Positions 16,270 to 21,975 of a stretch of 21,975 nt of DNA are shown in pieces. The notes beneath the pieces were generated by a model that was given only the letters and a program-made list of their open reading frames with translations, was not told the origin of the DNA and made no database searches. The position numbers and the translations under genes were made by a program. Location of the stretch: assembly GCF_937873925.1 (NCBI RefSeq), contig NZ_CALNAT010000195.1, forward strand, positions 1-21,975, in the 5' to 3' direction. Position 1 is the stretch's first letter. Each line of letters opens with the position of its first letter. The stretch is from an uncultured Proteiniphilum sp. (GTDB taxonomy: Bacteria; Bacteroidota; Bacteroidia; Bacteroidales; Dysgonomonadaceae).

Positions 16270-16720
16270 GCACAAAGAATATTACTACGATACAGCCGAT
16301 AATCCCGAGAGAAAGGATCACCCATCTGAGCGTGCCGGCACCGGCTACTACAAATGAAGAAAAAAGTACCATGATCGTCATAAAAGCAAGCACCCCCAAT
16401 TTACCTTTGCGGGTAATTCCTTTTCTGCGCTGGTAGTTCTTTATCCGGGGACCTAACACCTTATTGTTTAATAGCCAGTTATAGAGTCTGGGGGAGCTTT
16501 TAGCGTAAAGAAAAGCCGATAACAGCGCTAAAGGAGTTACCGGAAGCCCCGGAAGCACAATACCCAGAATAGCAAGCGCCAAGGAAACCGTGCCACCGAT
16601 GATATAGAGGGCACGCAGAATTCTATTCTTTTTGATCTCCAATTTAACCTCTTTCCCAGACACGGCAATGGAGCGATCCTGCGTAACGGGACGGTTATGA
16701 ATGTCTGGATTTTGATCCAT
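16250..16720 (-). CDS. DUF454 (YbaN-like) inner-membrane protein
   Basis: The 156-residue product has four hydrophobic segments (about 35-56, 60-72, 106-126 and 131-150). The conserved DUF454 signature LPGLPVTPLALLSAFLYAKSSPR (about 56-78) is followed by the NWLLNNKVLGPRIKNY segment and then a basic loop (RRKGITRKGK). The function of the YbaN family is not known. The first 33 residues are hydrophilic and extend beyond the E. coli homologue; no other ATG is available before the first membrane segment, so the extended start is kept. It is transcribed away from the tyrosine phosphatase gene from its own promoter and converges on the HD gene with a 49-base gap. Confidence 0.88.
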   Translation of the reverse strand: MDQNPDIHNRPVTQDRSIAVSGKEVKLEIKKNRILRALYIIGGTVSLALAILGIVLPGLPVTPLALLSAFLYAKSSPRLYNWLLNNKVLGPRIKNYQRRKGITRKGKLGVLAFMTIMVLFSSFVVAGAGTLRWVILSLGIIGCIVVIFFVPNAKEK

Positions 16721-16791
16721 GAATTGAAATTTTCTTTTAGCTTAAAAATCCATCTGCCGTTTTATTGGCTTTTAGCACCAAATGCCGGGAG

Positions 16792-16822
16792 TAAAAGTAC
16801 AAATCATTCTTCTATCTACAAA
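16792..16822 (-). promoter_or_regulatory. Promoter of the DUF454 gene
   Basis: Read on the - strand: TTTG (complement of 16819-16822), exactly 19 bases, then TACTTTTA (complement of 16792-16799), one mismatch from TAnnTTTG. The -7 box is 71 bases from the start codon. Confidence 0.6.
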
Positions 16823-16862
16823 ACCGGAAAAGTCAAAATTCATAAGAAAACATTTTTCATCT

Positions 16863-16893
16863 TTTGTAATTCATTGAATTTCCATTATCTTTG
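16863..16893 (+). promoter_or_regulatory. Promoter of the tyrosine phosphatase gene
   Basis: TTTG (16863-16866), exactly 19 bases, then TATCTTTG (16886-16893): a perfect match to the Bacteroidetes sigma-ABfr consensus. It is the best promoter in the window, with a predicted leader of about 35 nt. Confidence 0.8.
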
Positions 16894-16933
16894 TGGATAT
16901 TGTTAAGGTTATAAAAAATCTGCTTTAAATATA

Positions 16934-17443
16934 ATGATGGCTTCTACAGAAGAAAAGAAAAAAAAGATCCGCCTGCTTTTCGTTTGTCTCGGAAATATCT
17001 GCCGTTCACCGGCTGCCGAAGGCATTATGGCAAGCATTGTGGAGAAGAACGGACTGCAGGATGTGATCGAAGTGGATTCAGCCGGAACTTCCGGATGGCA
17101 TGAGGGTGAGCTCCCCGATGAACGTATGCGGTCGCACGGCGAAAGGAGAGGATATGATTTTTGTAGTCCTGCCCGGAAATTCAGACAATCCGATTTCGGC
17201 GATTTTGATTATATTCTTGTGATGGACAGGCAGAATTTCGCCAATGTGAAATCAATGGCCACGGTCCGGGAGCAAACAGATAAGATCCACATGATGACCG
17301 AATTCTCCCGGCAATACACCTATCATGATCATATTCCCGATCCCTATTACGGCGGTGCATCAGGGTTTGAACTGGTGCTCGATCTGCTGGAAGATGCCTG
17401 CGAGGGATTACTGCAAACGATCAAAAAAGAGTACAACCTTTAA
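16934..17443 (+). CDS. Low-molecular-weight protein tyrosine phosphatase
   Basis: The 169-residue cytoplasmic enzyme removes phosphate from protein tyrosine or related low-mass substrates. The P-loop C-x5-R is CLGNICR (C18 nucleophile, R24) followed by SPAAEG, and the general acid is D136 in IPDPYYGG. Both motifs are complete, so it should be active. In other bacteria such enzymes often counter a BY-kinase in capsule or exopolysaccharide export, but no kinase or polysaccharide gene is in this window, so the partner is unknown. Two ATG codons stand side by side (16934 and 16937), and either could serve. The gene has a strong promoter and a terminator of its own and seems to be monocistronic. 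A lysine-rich N-terminus (EEKKKKIR) precedes the first strand. Confidence 0.94.
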   Translation: MMASTEEKKKKIRLLFVCLGNICRSPAAEGIMASIVEKNGLQDVIEVDSAGTSGWHEGELPDERMRSHGERRGYDFCSPARKFRQSDFGDFDYILVMDRQNFANVKSMATVREQTDKIHMMTEFSRQYTYHDHIPDPYYGGASGFELVLDLLEDACEGLLQTIKKEYNL

Positions 17444-17469
17444 AATACGGGTGATCATCTTGTGATATA

Positions 17470-17500
17470 AAAAAACGGCCGATTTCTCAGCCGTTTTTTT
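17470..17500. terminator. Bidirectional terminator between the phosphatase gene and prs
   Basis: AAAAAACGGC (17470-17479) pairs perfectly with GCCGTTTTTT (17490-17499) across a 10-base loop. The A-run on one side and T-run on the other let it work in both directions, and it lies between convergent genes ending at 17443 and 17588. Confidence 0.85.
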
Positions 17501-17587
17501 TATACCTAAGTCTCCCTGCTGCCCATCTTACCGGTCTCATTGGTCGGCCGGAAGGATCAAAAACGCTCTTACCTCTGAGAACAGCAG

Positions 17588-18523
17588 CTACACCACATAT
17601 AGCGAACTGATGGACTCGTTGTTACATACCCTCATAATAGAGTCGGCGAACATTTCAGCCACAGAAAGGACTTTCACCTTCTCCGATTTCCGGGAATAGG
17701 GAATGCTGTCGGTAAATATCATCTCCGTCAGTTTCGACTGATCGACCCTCAACGAAGCAGGATCGGACATCACGGCATGGCTGGCTATCGCCCTCACCGA
17801 GTGGGCTCCGCTTTCCATGATCAGGTCGGCCGCTTTGGTAATGGTACCGGCAGTATCCACAATATCATCGATCAACAACACATCCATATCCTGTACATCT
17901 CCGATGATCTGCATATCTGATATTTCGTTGGCTTTCTTCCTGAGCTTATAGCAGATCACCATAGGGCAACCGAGGAATTTGGAATAGGCGCTGGCGCGTT
18001 TTGTCCCCCCTACATCAGGAGTAGCGATGACCATGTTACTCAGGTCAAGTTGCTTGATATACTCTACAAATACGCCGGAGGCATAGAGGTGGTCTACCGG
18101 CACATTGAAAAATCCCTGGATCTGATCCGCATGCAGGTCCATCGTGATCAGACGGTTGATCCCGGCGGCTGCCAGCATATCGGCAATCAGCTTTGCCCCT
18201 ATACTTACGCGGGGTTTGTCTTTTCTGTCCTGCCTGGCCCAGCCGAAATAAGGGATCACCGCGACGATGGATTTTGCCGAAGCACGTTTTGCCGCATCAA
18301 TCATCAGCAACAACTCCATAAGGTTGTCGGAACTGGGGAAAGTGGATTGAATAAGGAATACCTGTTTACCGCGGATCGATTCTTCATAAGAAACGGCAAA
18401 CTCGCCGTCGGCAAAATGTTCAATGATCATGTTACCCAACGGGCAACTCAGACTGTTACATACCTTTTCGGCAAAGTAACGTGACTTACTGCCCGAAAAG
18501 ATTTTAAATGGTTTCTCCTGCAT
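17588..18523 (-). CDS. prs: Ribose-phosphate pyrophosphokinase (PRPP synthetase)
   Basis: Prs makes PRPP from ribose 5-phosphate and ATP, the shared precursor of purines, pyrimidines, histidine, tryptophan and NAD. The 311-residue product has the N-terminal KIFSGSKSR segment, the catalytic flexible-loop region PYFGWARQDRKD (91-102), MDLHADQIQGFF (128-139) with the metal-binding His131, and the PRPP-binding loop DDIVDTAGT (219-227). The start is the ATG at 18521-18523; the same frame runs 95 codons further upstream, but that stretch covers the promoter and overlaps the amylase gene, and it has no family resemblance. Own promoter; it ends at a shared terminator. Its product feeds the steps that lead to PurM and PyrF encoded on the other strand of this window. 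Confidence 0.96.
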   Translation of the reverse strand: MQEKPFKIFSGSKSRYFAEKVCNSLSCPLGNMIIEHFADGEFAVSYEESIRGKQVFLIQSTFPSSDNLMELLLMIDAAKRASAKSIVAVIPYFGWARQDRKDKPRVSIGAKLIADMLAAAGINRLITMDLHADQIQGFFNVPVDHLYASGVFVEYIKQLDLSNMVIATPDVGGTKRASAYSKFLGCPMVICYKLRKKANEISDMQIIGDVQDMDVLLIDDIVDTAGTITKAADLIMESGAHSVRAIASHAVMSDPASLRVDQSKLTEMIFTDSIPYSRKSEKVKVLSVAEMFADSIMRVCNNESISSLYVV

Positions 18524-18591
18524 TATTGATAATTTTCTGAAAAAAATAACTATTTGGATTTGAAAACGATGTAATTGAACCAAAGTTTCGA

Positions 18592-18622
18592 CAAAAGTAC
18601 AAAAAAGTGAACTCAATAAAGA
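18592..18622 (-). promoter_or_regulatory. Probable prs promoter
   Basis: On the - strand TACTTTTG (complement of 18592-18599) fits TAnnTTTG perfectly, 68 bases before the ATG. The -33 region about 19 bases further reads CTTTATTG, a partial match. It sits in the 104-base gap after the amylase gene. Confidence 0.55.
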
Positions 18623-18627
18623 ATATA

Positions 18628-20322
18628 TTATAAAAAAGAAATTCTGTAAATTTCTCCCGAATAAGGGCTGAGCGGTATCCGGGGGGTAGAATCGGAAGAG
18701 AACAGCAGCTGCCCGCCCTCTTTGTGCAGCAACGGGGTCAATAGACCCTTTCCGGTATGCTCTATCTCCAGAAACGTGATCGCATGTTGCGGAATAAGAA
18801 TGCTGCATTCCTGTATGGTGTGGTCGAAATTAGCCACTATCAGCAGCAGATCTTTTTTATCACTTCGCAGGAAGGTAAAGAGACGGGTGGAATCGAATTC
18901 CAGGTTTTCATAATTGGCGGGCATCAGATCGTAAAAAAGCCCGCAGGCAAGGGTCGGTTCACTGTTGCATAATGTGATCAATCGCGTGTAAAATTCATGT
19001 AACTCCTTCTCTTCGCCGGAGAGCTGTTCATCGTTCCATTGGCCGTTGTTATTCCATCGCCGTAACGTATCAACCGACCAATAGTCGAAGATGGATGTAC
19101 GTCCGTTCTTTCCGCTGAATCCCTCTTCATCCATCCCCCTTTCGCCGAATTCCTGTCCGGCATAGATCATTACCGGATTTGTATTGGCACAGCAGGTAAC
19201 GATCATAGCGGCCTTTCCTTTACTTCCCTTTTTCAGGAAATAGTCGGACGCCAGCCGCTGTTCATCGTGATTTTCCATAAAATTAAGCATCCTGTGCTGG
19301 ATATCGCCGACGTTGTTCAGTGTGAAGGTAATGTCGGAAGAAGGCCTGTAACCACAGGCCACATCGCGCAATACATCATACAGCCCCACCTTGTCGTAAA
19401 GATAGTCGAAAGTATTATCAGCCAGAAAATCGCGGTACACGGAAGGATTGTATATCTCTGCCAGAAACAGGATACCGGGAAATCTCTCCTTTACCTGGGG
19501 AAGGGCCCACCGCCAGAATGCCAATGGAACCATTTCCGCCATATCGCACCTGAAACCGTCCACATTTTTTTCCGCCCAATAGATAAGTATATTCCTCATT
19601 TTTCTCCATGTATCAGGAACAGGATCAAAATGCGTCTTCTTTTCGTTCAGGTAATCCACACCGTAATTGAGTTTCACTGTTTCATACCAGTCGAATTGGG
19701 TCGGCCTGTGCGAAAAACAGTCGTTACCGGTCACTTTTGCAGGGAATTCACTGTATGAAAAGCCGGCTGACTTCTCGGGTGAGAGTTGTATTTCCAGCGG
19801 TTGGCCGGGAATATAATAATAATTGTTCTGAGGTGAAAAAGCCAGGGAGTTATCATCGTCCTCCCCAAAATCCTTTACTCCCTCCGGCCTGTTGACGGAC
19901 CGGTAATTTCTGGCCACATGGTTGGGAACATTATCGATGATCACTTTCAGGCCGGCGTCATGTGTCCTTTGGATCAAAGCATCGAACTCCGCTGTCCTGT
20001 CGGCTACATTTACCGCCAGATCGGGATCCACGTCGTAATAGTCCCTCACCGCGTAAGGCGAGCCCGCCTTACCCTTGATAATCTCCGGATATTCTTCAGG
20101 CAGGCCGTAAGCCGTATAATCGGTGGTGGAGGCATGTGCCAATACCCCGATATACCAGATATGGGTATAACCGTTCGCTTTGATCTTTTGTAATACAGCA
20201 TCGGAAATATCATTGAATTTTCCTGTTCCGTTCTCTTCAAGGGTGCCATTGATTTTATTGGTAGCAGCAGCGTTCCCGAATAATCTGGGTAACAGTTGAT
20301 AAATAAACGGTTTCCGGTTCAT
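18628..20322 (-). CDS. GH13 alpha-amylase family glycoside hydrolase, cytoplasmic
   Basis: The 564-residue protein is a (beta/alpha)8 GH13 enzyme acting on alpha-glucans. Four conserved regions are visible: VIIDNVPNH (127-135), GFRCDMAEM with nucleophile D260, LAEIYNP with acid/base E289, and NFMENHDEQR with D353. A C-terminal beta domain follows (about 470-564). No signal peptide is present, so it should act inside the cell, for example on glycogen or imported maltodextrins, unlike the exported SusG type of Bacteroidetes. It begins MNRKPFIYQLLPRLFG, typical of a GH13 subgroup in this phylum. Its ATG overlaps the stop codon of the patatin gene in ATGA (20319-20322), which suggests translational coupling. 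The exact specificity (endo-amylase, glucosidase or transferase) cannot be settled from sequence alone. Confidence 0.9.
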   Translation of the reverse strand: MNRKPFIYQLLPRLFGNAAATNKINGTLEENGTGKFNDISDAVLQKIKANGYTHIWYIGVLAHASTTDYTAYGLPEEYPEIIKGKAGSPYAVRDYYDVDPDLAVNVADRTAEFDALIQRTHDAGLKVIIDNVPNHVARNYRSVNRPEGVKDFGEDDDNSLAFSPQNNYYYIPGQPLEIQLSPEKSAGFSYSEFPAKVTGNDCFSHRPTQFDWYETVKLNYGVDYLNEKKTHFDPVPDTWRKMRNILIYWAEKNVDGFRCDMAEMVPLAFWRWALPQVKERFPGILFLAEIYNPSVYRDFLADNTFDYLYDKVGLYDVLRDVACGYRPSSDITFTLNNVGDIQHRMLNFMENHDEQRLASDYFLKKGSKGKAAMIVTCCANTNPVMIYAGQEFGERGMDEEGFSGKNGRTSIFDYWSVDTLRRWNNNGQWNDEQLSGEEKELHEFYTRLITLCNSEPTLACGLFYDLMPANYENLEFDSTRLFTFLRSDKKDLLLIVANFDHTIQECSILIPQHAITFLEIEHTGKGLLTPLLHKEGGQLLFSSDSTPRIPLSPYSGEIYRISFL

Positions 20323-21215
20323 TGTGCGTTCAGGTTTTCCGGGTTTTGTGATTTATTTTTTCCCCTGATCCGGAGAAGTTGCGCATGTATTTTCCGGGTC
20401 AGTGCATAATGCCTGTGACACTTTCTGACAATCTCCCATGATTCGTTCTTACTCATTGTCAAGGCGGCGTAATGATATCCGGCCTCCATGATCTTTAGCT
20501 GATTCTGCAGGTCGAACATGGAATACTTTTCTATCCCTTTGGTCTCGATCAGTATATCGCAGTATGCCTTATCGAGAAGGGTGTTGGAATTTGACATCAA
20601 ATTGAATGTCCGCTCCAGCATTCTCCGGATATTGTATTTTTCCGGGGGCGGCAGCATCAGGGAGACATTTACCCCGATCACATATTTACATTTCTTACGG
20701 ATGACCGAAACAGGGAAATTTTTCAGCAATCCCCCATCCACATAGGGAACATCATGGATCATCTGCGGATGAAATACAATAGGGATGGTACAGGAAGCGA
20801 CTACCGCATCCACCAGATCGTCCCCGTTGGAGAAAGTGACGGTGGAAGCCCTGTTCCAATCGGTAGTCACTACATAAAACGGTATTTGCAGTTCTTCAAA
20901 ACGGGTAGCCCTGAGATTCTTTTTTAAAAAATTGTGTAACCCGGCACTTTTAAAAAAACCGGTTGTGGGTATCGTGAATTCCACAAACTCCCGGAATTCC
21001 TTTTTCCGGAAGAGTTCTACTATCTCATCGGGATGATAGCCGTCAGCATAAAAAACACCGGCAAGCGCTCCTGCACTGGTCCCGGCGATTACATCAGGTT
21101 TCAGTCCGCATTTTTCCAGCACTTTCAGCGCTCCCAGATGGGCAAACCCTTTAGCACCGCCTCCACTCAGGGCATAACCTAAAAAATGATCGTAACTTTT
21201 ACTGAAGATTGCCAT
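20319..21215 (-). CDS. Patatin-like phospholipase
   Basis: The 298-residue protein has the patatin set: oxyanion-hole glycines GGGAKG (18-23), nucleophile S47 in GTSAG, and the Asp of the catalytic dyad in DGG (160-162). It lacks a signal peptide and resembles the RssA-like cytoplasmic patatins, so lipid acyl hydrolysis at the inner face of the membrane is likely, but the substrate is unknown. The C-terminal 50 residues are basic (RKCHRHYALTRKIHAQLLRIRGKNK) and may aid membrane binding. It is the first gene of a two-gene unit with the overlapping amylase. The start is the ATG at 21213-21215, seven codons before the first conserved strand. 106 bases separate it from folK. Confidence 0.92.
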   Translation of the reverse strand: MAIFSKSYDHFLGYALSGGGAKGFAHLGALKVLEKCGLKPDVIAGTSAGALAGVFYADGYHPDEIVELFRKKEFREFVEFTIPTTGFFKSAGLHNFLKKNLRATRFEELQIPFYVVTTDWNRASTVTFSNGDDLVDAVVASCTIPIVFHPQMIHDVPYVDGGLLKNFPVSVIRKKCKYVIGVNVSLMLPPPEKYNIRRMLERTFNLMSNSNTLLDKAYCDILIETKGIEKYSMFDLQNQLKIMEAGYHYAALTMSKNESWEIVRKCHRHYALTRKIHAQLLRIRGKNKSQNPENLNAQ

Positions 21216-21236
21216 GATCTCATCTCTTTTCTCCTA

Positions 21237-21267
21237 CAAATATGCCAACTTTTTTTTGATTTTTCAA
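21237..21267 (-). promoter_or_regulatory. Possible promoter of the patatin-amylase unit
   Basis: On the - strand CATATTTG (complement of 21237-21244) is one base from TAnnTTTG, with ATTG (complement of 21265-21268) about 20 bases upstream. A T/A tract lies between them. The match is partial. Confidence 0.35.
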
Positions 21268-21321
21268 TCCGATGCCCAACTTATTACGGAGCAGTATTCA
21301 TCCTATCAAACAGAATACCCG

Positions 21322-21825
21322 TTAAACGGCATGGTCATCCTTGAGTGCCGGGGGGCCATTGCGGTCTAACTCCTCCCGTAATTCCCTTATGGTTTTTCCG
21401 GACAGCGGGTGAACGAGGTCAGGCGCAATTTCGAATAAAGGGTCAAGCACAAAAGAGCGGGTGTGAAACCGAGGGTGCGGAACGGTCAGTTCCGGCGTAT
21501 CGATCACCAGATTACCGGCCAGTATCAGGTCGATATCGATGGTCCTGTCTGCATACCGACCGTTTTTACTTTTATCGGCTCTTCCTGTCTCTTTCTCAAT
21601 TTGTTGGGTAATTGCGAATAGTCTATAAATATTCATATCAGTGACCACTTCGCAAACACAGTTGACAAATAGGTTTTCCGACTGGAATCCGAGGGGTATG
21701 GTTAAATGAAAAGCGGAAAGGGAAATAATACTCCCTATCCGCTCCTCAATTTTATCCAAAGCCTCTTCTATATTTTTCTGCTTGTCACCGAGATTGGAGC
21801 CCAGTGCTAAATATACGTGATTCAC
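21322..21825 (-). CDS. folK: 2-amino-4-hydroxy-6-hydroxymethyldihydropteridine diphosphokinase (HPPK)
   Basis: HPPK transfers pyrophosphate from ATP to the pterin precursor in folate synthesis. The 167-residue protein has the N-terminal LALGSNLGDK segment, the metal-binding DIDL (D97, D99, within RTIDIDLILAG) and the HPRFHTRSFVLDPL motif (H117 on). Length fits the family. The start is GTG (complement of 21823-21825), since LALGSNLG begins six codons later. There is no ATG before it, and an in-frame stop lies about 16 codons' worth of bases or less upstream within the repeat field. Thus the start codon and any ribosome-binding site fall in or next to the degenerate repeats at 21826-21975. No other folate gene is in the window. 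Confidence 0.94.
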   Translation of the reverse strand: MNHVYLALGSNLGDKQKNIEEALDKIEERIGSIISLSAFHLTIPLGFQSENLFVNCVCEVVTDMNIYRLFAITQQIEKETGRADKSKNGRYADRTIDIDLILAGNLVIDTPELTVPHPRFHTRSFVLDPLFEIAPDLVHPLSGKTIRELREELDRNGPPALKDDHAV

Positions 21826-21975
21826 TTCGCTTTGCTCGTGTTATTCGTTCACTTTGTTTACGTTATTCAACTCTGTTATTATTCGCAGGGCTCCGTGCAT
21901 ATTCATTCGCTCCGTTCATGTTATTACCGAATAAGTACTGAATGTTTGCGATAAGCAAATAACTATCGAATAACA
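21826..21975. repeat. Degenerate repeat field upstream of folK, open at the window edge
   Basis: Units of about 13-26 bases begin with TTATT or TTCATT and are followed by CGxTC-rich words. They start near 21841, 21863, 21876, 21901 and 21921. Examples of shared words are GTTATTCG, GCTCCGT and GCTCGTG. TGTTATTCG (21839-21847) recurs inverted as CGAATAACA at the very end (21967-21975), and CGAATAA also appears near 21928-21934. No ORF or clear promoter is visible in it. Spacing is too irregular for a CRISPR array. Confidence 0.5.

Noticed and set aside
18524..18808. N-terminal extension of prs
   Set aside because: The frame is open but covers the predicted promoter and part of the amylase gene, and the family N-terminus begins at the ATG at 18521-18523.
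21826..21975. CRISPR array at the right edge
   Set aside because: Units differ in length (13-26 bases) and sequence, there are no regular unique spacers, and no cas gene is near.

Overview
The window is a chromosomal segment of a Bacteroidales bacterium. This rests on promoters of the Bacteroidetes type (TTTG, about 19 bases, TAnnTTTG), a cysteine-free type B L31, a 1100-residue SecA, and weak Shine-Dalgarno sequences. Composition is close to half GC. The gene set resembles Dysgonomonadaceae such as Proteiniphilum or Petrimonas, but that family-level placement is an inference. Almost everything is core chromosome. I see no insertion sequence, prophage, CRISPR array, tRNA or rRNA.

Left part (1-4059, + strand): the 3' end of serS; rpmE2 with a hairpin leader and a strong terminator; then a gene pair for the cell envelope. 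The first of the pair is a DUF4105 protein with a membrane tail, preceded by a leader that can fold into a rod of about 100 nt. The second is an exported member of the PafA-type alkaline phosphatase family that has lost nearly every catalytic residue.

Middle (4060-16200, + strand): secA (Sec export motor), gyrA (gyrase A), an exported TPR protein whose last 93 codons differ in composition, a 332-base AT-rich gap, and then a close run purM - prfA - pyrF - HD hydrolase. That run joins purine synthesis, translation termination, pyrimidine synthesis and a probable nucleotide phosphohydrolase.

Right part (16201-21975): a DUF454 membrane protein on the - strand and a low-molecular-weight tyrosine phosphatase on the + strand share a divergent promoter region. 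Beyond a bidirectional terminator, four - strand genes follow: folK, a patatin-like phospholipase, a cytoplasmic GH13 alpha-amylase that overlaps the phospholipase gene by 4 bases, and prs (PRPP synthetase). PRPP links prs to purM and pyrF, which act in pathways that consume it. The right edge is a degenerate repeat field that starts at the GTG start codon of folK.

I do not see a clear new multi-gene system. The best leads are the inactive-looking phosphatase-fold protein paired with the DUF4105 membrane protein upstream of secA, the structured RNA leader in front of that pair, the composition break inside the TPR gene, and the repeat field at the right edge.
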